DNA of 64,000 nucleotides from Ilyonectria destructans (lineage: Eukaryota; Ascomycota; Sordariomycetes; Hypocreales; Nectriaceae). Numbering within the stretch: position 1 is the stretch's first letter; the number at the start of each line of letters is the position of its first letter. The position numbers were made by a program, and so were the translations under genes. The notes beneath the pieces are model-generated. The model ran no database searches and had not been told where the DNA came from. It worked only from the letters and a program-made list of their open reading frames with translations. The stretch is taken from the NCBI GenBank assembly GCA_020740775.1, contig JAHEWK010000025.1, positions 496,001 through 560,000 on the forward strand. The letters are read 5' to 3'. Shown piece by piece: positions 1-13,653 of this stretch.

Positions 1-43
1 AAGAAAGTGGGGGCAAATAAGAGAAACTCAACAGCAAAGACCA

Positions 44-3000
44 TTGGTTGCTGTTGGGACCCCTTCAGTTAATTCACACCAGTCATGTAATCCTCTACCT
101 CCTCGGGAAATAAGGCCGCAGCAAGTACAGCAACCAAAACCTACACCAGTACAGCTTCCCATAACACCAAACCCCACACAGGCTGCAAAGATAACGGACA
201 TGGGCGAATATCATCCGCATTATGCATTGGACATGCAGCCGTGTATGGGGAGACTGAGATTTTCGAAACAGAGACAGCCCGGCAATAAAAAGCAGAGAAT
301 TCAACAGCAAAATGAAAAAAACAGCAATCAACAACAATCACCACCAGAAATCCTGCCAATGCCTACACAGATGGTAGAGACAGCTAATGTCGGCGGATCT
401 TACCCGCCAAATGAGCTAGACGGGCACGAGTACATGACAACACTGAGGTTTTCGGATGGCCAACGACAAGCTGGCGTAAAGCGTGGAGCCGAACATCACG
501 GACAAGAGCAAAGCAAAAGACAAAATCGAGGACGGGTTGGAACCTCCTTCAAGAATACTGGTTCTAATGAACACGGACAAGGACAAAATGAGAGGCCAAA
601 ACGAATGCAGGTCAGGACCTCCCAGAACAGCATTTCTGACGAGCAAACCCAGGCATTAGCAACAGCTATTAAGCATCTGGAAGACGAGTTTAAAGAGAAG
701 AAAGAATATCATACACAAAGGCTTGGTGTAAGCCGATTCCCCATGAGAGGAATATATCCACCACAATGGACTTTTATTAAGCATTCCACAATATTGACAC
801 TCTCCCCATACACACATATATGGTATGCTATCAGAAGATCAGCACTGCAGAGATGAAAGAGCTTAGCTGGGAAGAGTGGACAAATAGCTCCGCGAAGGAT
901 AGCTGCCGGACGTATTCCTGTCCAGATTGCTTCCCTTTTGGCAGGGCTGTATCGAGCTGCGAGACCTGTGCAACCAAGATACGCGAAGGCGATAGGACCC
1001 GAGGTGGGAACTTGCATCAAGCACTTGGTTGCGAGCACATATATCCGGATGCTCTCAAAGGCTTAACATTAGTCGAGGAGAGGCTAATTGGACTCAATAC
1101 TCACTTCGGCTTTATTACAAGAATCAAAGTAACAAAAAGCACCAAACAGAGCACGGCATATGCACGGCACGTAAAGGGTCATGTAACCGTGTTTCCGAAT
1201 AATGTGCAAGACTTGGTTACTACAGTATTGCCGCATCCGCTTCTGCAGTCTTTGGAGGACATCCATATATCCTGGCATGGGCCACAGAGACCAGCCCCCA
1301 GCGATCTGTCCAAGTTACTCGCAGTCCGGCGAGGAGTTGTGGAACGGGCATTGCTGTGGCTAAAAGAGTTTAATCCCCACTATCAACACATCAGGATCAA
1401 CAAAGACGAGCTGGATAGCTGGGGAGAGCCTGCACACGGGGTCCCGAGCCAAATCTATAACAGGATAGAGAGAGACGAGCCATCAGCTTGGGAAGAAACG
1501 CGAACAGCGCATATTGTGCCCCCAGCAGAACGTGGAATGGAAGGTAACGGGCCGCAGTCACTCGAACAGATTGTGGATGAATTGGGTAGAGCACACGACG
1601 AGAACGATGTCAGTTATAGCGAGGATCCCCTGCTCTATGATGAGCGCAGTAGGGAGGAGCTCGAGTATGAGGGCATGGGAAGCTTTCTTGATGAGATCCT
1701 TGCATCTGGTATGTTCCCACTAGATACAGCACCACAGGCAACCGATGTCGACAAAATCCAATTTGCCATCGATACAATTAGAGGTGGGCAGGCCAATCCG
1801 CCAGCACAGCCGCCCAACCAACCAGCCAGGAACACAGAAGATCCGCACCTTGAGCCATACGTCCACATTTTAAGAGGCAACGAGTTTGCAGATACCAATG
1901 ATCTCTGGCATCTTGCAAAAGCATTCCCAACACTATTCCCATTCGGGTTCGGTGGGCCACGATGTAAGGAGGAAATGGAATCAGACCTATGGAAAAACAG
2001 TCTCCAGCTCAGAGGGCATGTTCGTCATACCGGTAGAGATAATACTGGAGCGGCTGCGATTTCGCCGATACGCAACCTCGGACTTCACGCATGGATGAAG
2101 AAAGTACTGCAACGACATAGTGGCCGTTTTGCCAATCACCCGGCCTTTTCATGCCTGGTGTTTAACGTCGAGGTTCGGTCTAGGAATAGAGGAGTAAGTA
2201 TGGTGAGCGTGCGACGGAACGACTTCCCCGAGGTTGAGAGAATCATCCAGTCGTTAACGCTTGAGAGGCTGGCGGAAGTGCAAAATGAATTAGAGGCTGG
2301 GGGGAGTACCCGAGATAAAGATATCAAAAAGCTCCTACGATACATCTCATACTTTGGCTACAAGCAGGCCATGTCGCAGGAGTCGCAGCTGGCCATACGC
2401 AGAAAGATCAAATCATTGATTATTAGATACGGTATACCGGCAATTTGGTTTACGCTGAACCCCAATGATATCACGAACCCGGTAAAACTACATCTGGCAG
2501 CATACCGAAAGGAGGATAGTGATGCCGCAGAAGCAACCCTGCTTCGGGCCCTTCAGGATAGGTATGAGAGGGTGAAGCTGGCGATAACTGACCCCATAAG
2601 CTCTGCCATCTTCTTCCACCGCGAAGTGGAGATGTTCTTCGAGCATTACGTCAAGGTTGGGGAGGAATCCGTGTTTGGTCAGATTGGACAGTATTTCGGC
2701 GCTGTCGAGACCAACGAACGCGGTGCTCTTTATGTCCACGGTTTGCTATGGCTCGAAGGGAACCTGGATCTTGGAAACGTTATCGGTGCTCATGGGAACA
2801 TGGAGGATGATGAGAGCGCGGCGATAGAAAGGGAAGGAATCCTGAAATATGCCGATTCTGTCTTCACTGAGGTACATACGTTCATATACTGATATAACCG
2901 AAAGCCAATATGGGGTCGGAAGCTGAACTATTATCCAGGACCTGGATGAATCTGCTGCCTTTAGCGAGGAGAGCGAGACTAGGGTGGTTTACGACAATAT

Positions 3001-6000
3001 ATCCTACTTGATAACCGATGCAGGGCGCTTCTCTGAACAGTTTGACGATGAAGCCCACTTTTGCGCGGGCAGGGTCCAGATGTATGTCCATACCGCAACC
3101 TGTGTCAAATACTCTTATAATAAGGAGGGGGACAAAAAGCCCACATGTCGATTCCATGCGCCTTGGAAGCTCTTTACAAAAAGCGAATTTGGCGCGGATG
3201 GTATACTTCGGCTCCAACACTCACATCCCATAATCAACCGATAGAATAAGTTAATAGCAGTTGGGTTGCGGCACAATCACGACATCTCCTTCATCGGAAC
3301 CCAAAGCAAGACAATAGCGCTGATATACTACTTGACAAACTACGCCACAAAAATCCAAAATCCGATCTGGAAGAGAGTGGCCATAGCAGCAGAGCTCTTT
3401 CCGAGTATCAGCACAACTAGCGCCGTCGGGCTAGATGCAACAACTGGAAACTATAAAGCCAAGGCAAATATAAATCGCCAGTATCTAATAAGAATCGCAA
3501 ACCGAATATTCACTAAGCGGCTATTATTGCAGATAGAGGTAATTACGCACTTCCTGGATTACCCAAGTGAGTTCTCGAGTACTAAATAATAGTTATATAT
3601 GAATATAACAACAATATACTGGGCAATACTCCGACGCTGGCAGTATCTCCAGCAATACAGTAGCACTTTAGGCGACAACGATAATCGACCTATCGAGAAC
3701 ATAGGTGGCAATGGCAACGGCAATAGCGCAGAAGCCAGCGCGGAAGCCAGCGCGAAGAGGGTCTTCATGGGAAGCAATAGCAAGAAGCTACCAAATATTA
3801 AAGCCTACCACCACCGTAAAGAGGTGCTACAGACATTATGCTTCTATGACTACGTGTCGCTTGTTAAATTACAAAAGAGGATAGATTCATCTTCCAAGGA
3901 GTTAGTGAAGATAGAATTTAAAAGGAACTGGAAGCCGGGAAGGGACTGGGTGCAAGTTCTAAGACCCCCAGGGAAGTATACAGTGCCATACATCAACAGC
4001 TTTCTCAATATGGACTTTAATATTAACACAAACGCAGACAGATACCGCAGGTAAGCACAAGCCATAGAACATATAGGATGGATAAACGAGGAGCATACAC
4101 TAATATTAGCACCAGAGCTGCAGTACAGCACCTCGCACTCTTTATACCGTGGGAGAAGTTCACTACAGCAGCGTCTGGTGACATCAACGAAATCTGGGAA
4201 CACTGGAGACAGCGACTCCCCAAAAGACTCCAGACTATCGCAGGTAACATCCAGCTCTTGAAGCGATCAGCGGAAGATGCGCGGCGAGACGCGAAGCAGT
4301 GGGCTGTTGCGGGGGAAGATGCTATTTTGGATGATATCGACGCTATAGGGGATGATCTCTAAGATCCTACAGGCCCAGTAAAAGCGTATCGCCCAGACCA
4401 GGTTGGCCAGCTTGGCCGACTGATTGAGACAGTACGAGGTGCCACAGCTCCCAACCAGGTGACCGCTGGTTCGGGGCATCTTTTGCAGATGCTAGATCAG
4501 CTCCGCGAAGCCCAAGCAGATATCCCCGACTTTGCGGATGATGTCGAGACTGTTACTTCCGCAGAGAACCCAGCGCAGTACCAGCCAACCATGGTAGCCA
4601 AGAGCGAGCTCCCAACGTAACGTCAGCTTAGAGGAATTAAGAAAAAGCAGGATCAAGCTGACAAGGAAATTGTGAAAAGAATCCAAGGCTCTGATGCAGT
4701 TCAGATTATACAGAACACGGCTGCCGGCGCAGAAGTATCACTGAACCATACCTTCGCGGGCGCAGGAGAAGATATTATAGAAATATCAGAAATAGACACC
4801 GGGAACACTCAGAGACCCAGTGCTAGGGTTGCCTTTGGACCGTCGACAACATTCATCCAAGACGGTCGGGAGATTGCAAGGAGGTTCACCTTAAACGAGC
4901 GGCAGGAAATTGCCTTCCTTTTAGTGTGTCGCCATCTCGATACCATCCCGGATGAAGATAACAGCGATAATTTTAAGAGCAGTAATATCGAGAACAATAA
5001 TAACGCACAACTATACGAGTTCCTGGGTGGAGAGGGCGGCACCGGGAAGTCCAGGGTCATCGAGGCGTTAGCGGAATTGTTCGCTAGCAAAGACATATCG
5101 CACAGGCTGCTTATGACGGCGACATCGGGGGCCGCAGCAGCACGGATCAACGGCGTGACTATTCACTCCGCCTGTGGGATACAACCCAATACATCCGGCA
5201 GCAATGCCGACGATGGCAGCACGGTAACCTACGTGGACGGTGATGCTCGAAGAAGATGGAGAGAAAAGTGGCTGCTCATCATTGACGAGGTGAGCATGCT
5301 GGGCCTCCAGACGCTCTCCGACATCAACAAGCGACTTTGCGCCTCCCGGGGATCGAATCAAGATTTTGGCGGCATCCCAGTGGTACTACTATCAGGAGAT
5401 TTTCACCAGTTCCGCCCAGTGCAAAACAAGTCGCTATTGACGCCATGGTCCGCCCTCAGGATTGCGGACGAAATGAGGGCGCACGCACTCTGGGCTCGAT
5501 TTACCACCGTCGTCATGCTCACCGAACAGGTACGCGCAGCGGGGGACCCGGAGCTGCAGCGGCTGCTGACTCGGATCCGGCAGGGGCAGCAAGACGAGTC
5601 CGACATGGAGCTTCTTAATAGCCGGTGCTTTCAGGAAGGCCGAGCCATACCATAGGGCAAGGGCATTACAGTAGTTACACCCCTTAACAGCACTAGATGG
5701 AGCCTGAACATAGATGGGGTCTTGGCCTTCCAGAGACACCACCAGAAGCCAGTACGGATATTTCTACCCCAGCACCGTTAGGGTAAACCCAGTATATTAC
5801 CGGTAACAGAGGAAGAAGCTACGCTTATAGCCAGCGTCGGAGATAACAGCAAGATCTGTGTGCCGGCCACGTTCATGTTCGTGCCTGGCATGCCGGTGGT
5901 AGTAACGAAGAATATAAACCCAGGCCTCAAGCTCGTAAACGGGGCCAAGTACAAAGCACTGGAAGTTATACCAGACGCCAAGAGATTCCCAGGGTATCAA

Positions 6001-6539
6001 CTCGCCCCAAACATTATCCTCCACTTTGGACCTCGTCCGAGTCAACCAAGAAGTTCAAGTTTGATGATATGCCACCCGGTACGATCCTGCTTACTCCAAC
6101 AAGTGCCCAAATACCTATTAAGAAGAAGAAGAGGGCCAAGAGGAGGCCTTGGCAGAGGCACGAAGTGAGCCGCCGAGGACTTCCCTGCACTGCAGCGTTC
6201 GCATGCACCGATTACAAAATCCAAGGCGAAACCCTCCTCGAGATTGCGCTGGAGCTGCGAGGAACCGGAACAAAGCTGAATACCACAACTGGACAACTCG
6301 AGCCAGGAAAGTGCGATCCGTGCAGCCTGTATGTGCAGCTATCGCGGTGCACATCGCTTGATGGTATTATGTTGCTGTCAAAGGCACGGGTGCAGGATAT
6401 AGTCGGGAATAAAATACCACAGGAAATGTTTGATGGCGAGGTTAGGCTGGAACAGTTGTGCGAGAGGACAGTAAATGAGGCCCGATTATCATTGTTGTCA
6501 TATATCCATCTGCACAATACTAGCAGTAGCGTAATTTAG
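44..6539 (+). pseudogene. Helitron Rep/helicase, decayed copy A
   Basis: This is the relic of a Helitron transposase: an HUH rolling-circle Rep nuclease fused to a PIF1-like helicase. The N-terminal Helitron_like_N part runs to 2871. Introns that fit frame and copy B are 2872-2938 and 4051-4109. The helicase Walker A (GGEGGTGKS) lies near 5030-5056 and the DE-V-SML box near 5283. The gene is dead. A 1-nt deletion relative to copy B near 695-702 shifts frame. The Rep HUH motif reads Y-V-H because codon 2731-2733 is TAT. In-frame stops lie at 3242-3244, 3587-3589, 4360-4362 and 4618-4620. Further stops at 5653-5655 and 5779-5781 and a frameshift near 6030 are shared with copy B. Many differences from B are CpA to TpA or its complement, as RIP produces. 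The 5' end lies outside or at the window edge. Confidence 0.9.
5193..6358 (+). repeat. Inverted-repeat arm, near-identical to 7386-8550
   Basis: Every stretch I compared here matches the reverse complement of 7386-8550 exactly, and several overlapping antisense reading frames also translate identically. Just outside, at 5181-5192 and again from 6359, differences appear at about 10% of bases. The two arms cover the helicase C-terminal half, including shared stops. Gene conversion between the inverted copies is the simplest reading; this is inference. Confidence 0.8.
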
Positions 6540-6627
6540 ATATATATAGAAGTAGAAGGATAGAAAACAAATATATATAATCAGATAACTTACATATTAA
6601 AATGTATAGATGCAAATCATACATTAG

Positions 6628-6914
6628 TTATGCCTTTCGGTACGAAAGGTCTTCTTAAGCTCTGGGATTTTTCACCCCCCCAAAATCCCGATTACCCGAT
6701 TCGGAAGCGCAACTGCACCTCTGGTTGGCCCGGATTAATACACACCCGGGTCCCTCTAATGGTTCTAATCCTCCCCCCGAGTGAAAAGACGTCTTCATTG
6801 GCTGGGGATTTTCTGCTAAGAATCACGTGAGATTCACGTGAGCTCTTAATTTATAATAATGTCGTTGCTCTTCTCGTGTGCATTTTGTGAGGTTCTTGCT
6901 TCTGCTTGAGTTAG
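6628..6914 (+). repeat. Left terminal block of the 10.9-kb element
   Basis: The block starts with a short stem-loop at 6633-6649 (CCTTTCG-GTA-CGAAAGG). It contains two CACGTG boxes at 6824 and 6835, 11 bp apart, and ends in GCTTGAGTTAG. The same order of landmarks occurs in reverse orientation at 17117-17520, with indels between. The two blocks therefore form long imperfect inverted ends. CDS copy A ends at 6539, so this block abuts its tail. I could not identify a clean target duplication. Confidence 0.65.
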
Positions 6915-7217
6915 ATGAAATCTATTACATTAGATCGGATTTTTAATAGAAATCTCATTATTGATCTCCTTTTTGGAATACCTGGTAGCAACTTGGCGGA
7001 GATTTTGGGTCTTTGGTGGATGTCTGGTGCTGCGAACCCCGCGTCAGGCGTCATCATCGTCATCGAACGCGAACCGGACGTTCCGGGCGGGGTACATCAT
7101 CATCCCTGCGTAAAAGAGCCAGAACGACGGGGGCAATGGAATCGGAACAAAACACCCATCATCTATCAATACATACTTGACTGTTCCTTGGATTCGCTAT
7201 CTAAATTATAAACTATA
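6915..7217. other. Spacer without recognisable gene
   Basis: This stretch lies between the left terminal block and the 3' end of Rep/helicase copy B. No conserved coding signal was seen on either strand. It would be the 3' flank of copy B inside the proposed element. Confidence 0.5.
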
Positions 7218-10200
7218 TTATTGCTCGTAGTGTGCGGTTGGGTGCAATAATGATAACCGGGCCTCGTTTAATGTTCCCCCACACAATTGCTCCAGCCTAG
7301 CCTCGCCATCAAACATTTCCTGTGGTATTTTATTCCCGACTATATCCTTCACACGCGCCTTTGACAGCAATATAATACCATCCAGCGATGTGCACCGCGA
7401 TAGCTGCACATACAGGCTGCACGGATCGCACTTTCCTGGCTCGAGTTGTCCAGTTGTGGTATTCAGCTTTGTTCCGGTTCCTCGCAGCTCCAGCGCAATC
7501 TCGAGGAGGGTTTCGCCTTGGATTTTGTAATCGGTGCATGCGAACGCTGCAGTGCAGGGAAGTCCTCGGCGGCTCACTTCGTGCCTCTGCCAAGGCCTCC
7601 TCTTGGCCCTCTTCTTCTTCTTAATAGGTATTTGGGCACTTGTTGGAGTAAGCAGGATCGTACCGGGTGGCATATCATCAAACTTGAACTTCTTGGTTGA
7701 CTCGGACGAGGTCCAAAGTGGAGGATAATGTTTGGGGCGAGTTGATACCCTGGGAATCTCTTGGCGTCTGGTATAACTTCCAGTGCTTTGTACTTGGCCC
7801 CGTTTACGAGCTTGAGGCCTGGGTTTATATTCTTCGTTACTACCACCGGCATGCCAGGCACGAACATGAACGTGGCCGGCACACAGATCTTGCTGTTATC
7901 TCCGACGCTGGCTATAAGCGTAGCTTCTTCCTCTGTTACCGGTAATATACTGGGTTTACCCTAACGGTGCTGGGGTAGAAATATCCGTACTGGCTTCTGG
8001 TGGTGTCTCTGGAAGGCCAAGACCCCATCTATGTTCAGGCTCCATCTAGTGCTGTTAAGGGGTGTAACTACTGTAATGCCCTTGCCCTATGGTATGGCTC
8101 GGCCTTCCTGAAAGCACCGGCTATTAAGAAGCTCCATGTCGGACTCGTCTTGCTGCCCCTGCCGGATCCGAGTCAGCAGCCGCTGCAGCTCCGGGTCCCC
8201 CGCTGCGCGTACCTGTTCGGTGAGCATGACGACGGTGGTAAATCGAGCCCAGAGTGCGTGCGCCCTCATTTCGTCCGCAATCCTGAGGGCGGACCATGGC
8301 GTCAATAGCGACTTGTTTTGCACTGGGCGGAACTGGTGAAAATCTCCTGATAGTAGTACCACTGGGATGCCGCCAAAATCTTGATTCGATCCCCGGGAGG
8401 CGCAAAGTCGCTTGTTGATGTCGGAGAGCGTCTGGAGGCCCAGCATGCTCACCTCGTCAATGATGAGCAGCCACTTTTCTCTCCATCTTCTTCGAGCATC
8501 ACCGTCCACGTAGGTTACCGTGCTGCCATCGTCGGCATTGCTGCCGGATGCGTTGGGCTGCATCCCACAGGCGGAGTGAATAGTCACGCCGTTGATCCGC
8601 GCTGCTGCGGCCCCCGATGTCGCCGTCATAAGCAGCCTGTGCGATATGTCTTTGCTAGCGAACAATTCCGCCAACGCCTCGATGACCCTGGACTTCCCGG
8701 TGCCGCCCTCCCCACCCAGGAACACGCATAGTTGTGCGTTATCATTGTTCTCGACATTACTGCTCTCAAAATTATCGCTGTTATCTTCATCCGGGATGGT
8801 ATCGAGATGGCGACACACTAAAAGGAAGGCGATTTCCTGCCGCTCGTTCAAGGTGAACCTCTTTGCAATCTCCCGACCGGCTTGGAGGAATGTTGTCGAC
8901 GGTCCAAAGGCGACCCTGGCACTGGGTCTCTGAGTGTTCCGGGTGTCTGGTTCTGACATTTCTGTAATATCTTCTCCCGCGCCCGCGAAGGTATGGTTCA
9001 GTGATGCTTCTGCGCCGGCAGCTGTGTTCTGCGTAATCTGAACTCCATCAGAGCCTTGGATTCTTTTCACAATTTCCTTGTCAGCTTGATCCTGCTTGCT
9101 CTTAATTCCTCTAAGCTGACGTTGCGTTGGGAGCTCGCTCTTGGTTACAATAGTTGGCTGGTACTGCGCTGGGTTCTCTGCGGAAGCGACAGTCTCGACA
9201 TCATCCGCAAAGTCGGGGATATCTGCTTGGGCTTCGCGGAGCTGATCTAGCATCTGCAAAAGATGCCCCGAACCAGCGGTCGCCTGGTTGGGGGCTGTAG
9301 CACCTCGTACTGTCTCAATCAATCGGCCAAGCTGGCCAAGCTGGTCTGGGCGATATGCTTTTACTGGGCCTGTAGGATCTTGGAGATCATACCCCATAGC
9401 GTCGATATCATCCAAAATGGCGTCGTCCCCCGCAGCCGCCCACTGCTTTGCGTCTCGCCGCGCATCTTCCGCTGATCGCTTCAAGAGCTGGATGTTGCCT
9501 GCGATAGTCTGGAGTCTTTTGGGCAGTCGCTGTCTCCAGTACTCCCAGATTTCGTTGATGTCACCAGACGCTGCTGTAATAAATTTCTCCCATGGTACGA
9601 AGAGTGCAAGGTGCTGTACTGCAGCTCTGGTACTCATATCAGTACATGCTCTTTGTTTATCTGTACTGTTACATGGCTTGTGCTTACCTGCGGTATCTGT
9701 CTGCGTTTGTGTCAATATCAAAGTCCATATCGAGAAAGCCGTTGATGCATGGCACTGCATACTTCCCCGGGGGTCTTAGAACCTGCACCCAGTCCCTTCC
9801 CGGCTTCCAGTTCCTTTCAAATTCTATCTTCACCAACTCCTTGGAAGATGAATCTATCCTCTTTTGTAATGTAACAAGCGACACGTAGTCATAGAAGCAT
9901 AATGTCTGCAGCACCTCTCCACGGTGGTGGTAGGCTTCAATGTATGGTAGCTTCTTGCCATCGCTTCCCACCAAGACCCTCTCCGCGCTGGCTTCCGCGT
10001 CGTTGCCGTTGCCGTTGCCACCTATGTTCTCGATAGGTCGATCATCGTCATCGCCTAAAGTGCTACTGCATCGCTGGAGATACTGCCAGCGTCGGAGTAT
10101 TGCCCAGTATATCATTGTCATATTCACATATGACCATTGTTTGGTACTCGAGAACTCACTTGGGTAATCCAAGAAGTGCGCAATCACCTCCACCTGCGAT

Positions 10201-13200
10201 AATGGCCTCTCGGTGAATATTCTGTTTGCGATTCTCATCAAATACTGGCGATTTAGATTTGCCTTGGCTTCGTAGTTTGCAGTTGTTGCACCTAGCCCGA
10301 CGGCGCTGGTTGTGCTGATACTCGGAAAGAGCTCTGCTGCTATGGCCACTCTCTTCCAGATCGGATCTTGGATCTTTGTGGCGTAGTTTGTCAAGTAGTA
10401 TATCAGCGCCATTGTCTTGCTTTGGGTCCCGATGAAGGAGATGTCGTGATTGTGCCGCAGCCCGACCGCCATTGGCTTGTTCCATCGGTTGATCATGGGA
10501 TGTGAGCGTTGGAGCCGAAGTATACCATCCGCGCCGAATTCGCTTTTTGTAAAGAGCTTCCAAGGCGCATAGAACCGACATGTGGGCTTTTTGTCCCCCT
10601 CCTTGTTATGAGAGTATTTGACACAAGTTGCGGTATGGACGTGCATCTGGACCCTGCCCGCGCAAAAGTGGGCTTCATCGTCAAACTGTTCAGAGAAGCG
10701 CCCTGCATCGGTCATCAGGTAGGATATGTTGTCGTAAACCACCCTAGTCTCGCTCTCCTCGCTAAAGGCAGCAGATTCATCCAGGTCCTGGATAATAGTT
10801 CAGCTTCCGACCCCACATTGGCTTTCGGTCATATCAGTATATGAATGTACGTACCTCAGTGAAGACAGAATCGACATATTTCAGGATTCCTTCCCTTTCC
10901 ATCGCCGCACTCTCATCATCCTCCCCGTTTCCATGAGCACCGACAAAGTGTCCGAGCTCCAAGTTCCCTTCAAGCCATAGCAAACCATGGACATGAAGAG
11001 CACCGCGTTCGTTGGTCTCGACAGCGCCAAAATACTGTCCAATCTGACCAAACACAGATTCCTCCCCAACCTTGACGTAATGCTCAAAGAACATCTCTAC
11101 TTCGCGGTGGAAGAAGATGGCAGAGCTTATGGGGTCAGTTATCGCCAGCTTCACTCTCTCATACCTATCCTGAAGGGCCCGAAGCAGGGTTGCTTCCGCG
11201 GCAGCCTTGTCCTCCTTTCGATATGCCGCCAGACGTAGCTTTACCGGGTTCGTAATGTCATTAGGGTTCAGCGTAAACCAAATCGCCGGTAGACCGTATC
11301 TGATGATGAGCGCTTTAATCTTTCTGCGCATGGCTAGCCGCGACTCCTGCGACATGGCCTGTTTGTGGCCAAAGTATGAGATGTATCGCAGGAGCTTTTT
11401 GATATCTTCATCTCGGGTGCTCCCGCCAGCCTCTAACTCCTTTTGCACTTCCGCCAGTCTCTCTAGTGTTAACGACTGAATGATCCTCTCAACCTCAGGA
11501 AAATCGTTCCGTCGCACGCTCACCATACTTACTCCTCTATTCCTAGACCGAACCTCTATGTTGAACACTAGGAATGAAAACGCCGGATGATTGGCAAAGC
11601 GACCACCATGTCGTTGCAGCACTTTCTTCATCCATGCGTGAAGTCCGAGATTACGTGTTGGCGAAGTCGCATCCTCTCCACCCTCTCCACCCTCTCCAAT
11701 ACTGTCTCTATCACGGACATGCCCTGTGAGCTGGACACTGTTCTTCCACAGGTCCGATTCCATCTCTTCCTTGCACCGTGGCCCACCGAAACCGAATGGG
11801 AATAGTGTTGGAAATGCTTTTGCAAGATGCCAGAGATCATTGCTATCTGCAAACTCATTGCCTCTTGAAATGTGAATGTATGGCTGAAGGTGGGAATCCT
11901 GCGCGCTCCCAGTCGGCTGGTTGGGCGGCTGTGTTTGCGCATTTGTGTGTCCACCTCTGATTGTATCAATGGCAAATCGCAGTTTATCGGCATCGGTTGC
12001 TCGCGGTGCTGTATCCAGTGGAAACATACCAGATGCAAGGATCTCATCAAGAAAGCTTCCCATGCCCTCATACTCGAGCTCCTCCCGACTGCGTTCGTCA
12101 TAGAGCTGCTGATCCTCGTCGTAACTTACATCATTCTCATCATACGCTCTGCCTAGCCCGTCCACAATCTCTTCAAGTGACTGGGGACCAGTGTCATCCA
12201 TTCCACGCTCTTCTGGGGGCACAATATGCGCTGTTCGTGTTTCTTCCCATGCCGATGGTTCATCTCTCTCTATCCTGTCATAGATCTGGCTCGGAACCCC
12301 GTGCGCCGGCTCTCCCCAGCTATCCAACTCGGCTTTGTCGATTTGGATATGCCGATAGTGGGGATTGAATTCTTTTAGCCAAAGCAACGCCCGTTCCACA
12401 ACTCCTCGCCGGACTGAGAGCAACTTGGATAGATCACTGGGGGCTGGTCTCTGCGGCCCATGCCAGGATATATGGATGTCCTCCAAAGATTGTAGAAGCG
12501 GATGTGGTAGTACTGTGGTAACCAAGTCTTGAACACTGTTTGGAAACACAGTTATATGACCCTTTACATGGCGTGCATATGCCGTACTCTGTTTGGTGCT
12601 TTTTGTGACTTTGATTCTTGCAATGAAGCCGAAATGGGTGTTGAGTGCAATCAGCTTCTCCTCAACCAATGTCAGGTCTCTGAGAGCATCCGGGTACATG
12701 TGCTCGCAACCAAGTGCTTGATGCAAGTTCCCGCCCCGCGACATATTGCATTCGCGGATCTTCATTGCACAGTTGTCGCAGCTCGGTATAGCCTTGCCAA
12801 CAGGGAAGCAATCTGGACATGAATACGTGCGGCAGCTATTCATCGCTGCGCTATTTGTCCACTCTTCCCAGCTAAGCTCTTTTATCTCCATCATGCTGAT
12901 CTTCTGATAGCATATCATGCATGTGTGTATGGGTAGGGTGTCCATGTTGTGAAATGCTTGATAAAAGTCCATGACTGTGGATATATTCCTCTCACGGGGG
13001 ACCGGCTTACGCCAATCTTTTGTGTAGGATATTCTCTCCTTCTCTGTAAATTCATCTTCCAGATGCTTAATAGCTCTCTTGAATGCCTGGGTTTGCTCTT
13101 CAAGGTTGCTATTCTCAACATGTCTTCGATTTTGCCTTTTGTTTTGTTCTTGTCCGTGTTGGTCAGCCTTACGCTTGGCGCCAAGTTCTTGTTGGCCATG

Positions 13201-13653
13201 TTGATCCACATCTGAAAAGCTTAGAATGCTCATACATTGCTGCATGCCCAGTGCATTGTGCGGGTGATATTGGCTCGCGTTGGTTATCTCTGCAGCTTGT
13301 GTGGGGTTTGGTGCTATGAGCGGTTGCGCTGGTACTGGTTTGCTTGATTGGCCAGTTGATTGTGATGCCCCTAGTGCCGGGTCTATAGGTACGGTTTCTG
13401 GAATATAACCAAGTGTACTCGGTTGGACAGTAGAGTGTGACCTCCTTAATGCCAGGCCCACAGGACGGACATCCGGAACACGATCGGATATGCTTGGTTG
13501 GACAGTAGAATGTGATTCTCTTGGTGTTGCGTTTGTATTCGAGTTTCCCGCACCAAAGATATCATTGTACGTCTTCAGCCCGAGACTGCTGAGTGTGCTG
13601 CCAGGCGTTCGACCACGCAACCTTTCAAGTAGAGCAGATAATGACGAATCCAT
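7218..13653 (-). pseudogene. Helitron Rep/helicase, better preserved copy B
   Basis: Exon 1 is 10855-13653 (933 codons from an ATG). Intron 10788-10854 and intron 9633-9687 join it to exon 2 and exon 3 in frame. Exon 1 carries the Helitron_like_N region and ends with an intact HUH motif (HVH, about residues 887-889). Exon 2 adds the paired Rep tyrosines (YYLTNYATK, about 10370-10400). Exon 3 is a PIF1/RecD-like helicase with Walker A near 8690-8720 and IIDEVSMLG near 8450. The frame is open for about 1,800 codons until TAG at 8087-8089. The conserved helicase tail continues beyond that stop, a second TAG and one frameshift, ending near 7218. It is therefore probably inactive despite good upstream frames. 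Family: Helitron/Helentron. Both genes are rarely intact in fungi, so only the C-terminal lesions are odd here. Confidence 0.9.
7386..8550 (-). repeat. Inverted-repeat arm, partner of 5193-6358
   Basis: This is the copy B side of the near-identical helicase segment. It includes TAG 8087-8089, the second shared TAG and the shared frameshift. The arms are separated by about 1 kb, an arrangement that favours intrachromosomal conversion. Confidence 0.8.

Noticed and set aside
6633..6649. Stem-loop as a transcription terminator for copy A
   Set aside because: The same hairpin occurs at the far end of the next element in inverted orientation with shared flanking sequence, so it marks an element end, and fungal genes do not use such terminators.
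8087..8089. TAG as the natural end of the Helitron protein
   Set aside because: The PIF1-like helicase sequence continues in the same frame after the stop for about 42 codons, and further after a second stop, with family-typical residues. The stop is a lesion.
5403..8731. Many identical open frames of 60-116 codons antisense to both helicase copies
   Set aside because: They are shadows of the helicase coding sequence. They occur as matching pairs only because the two helicase ends are near-identical inverted copies.
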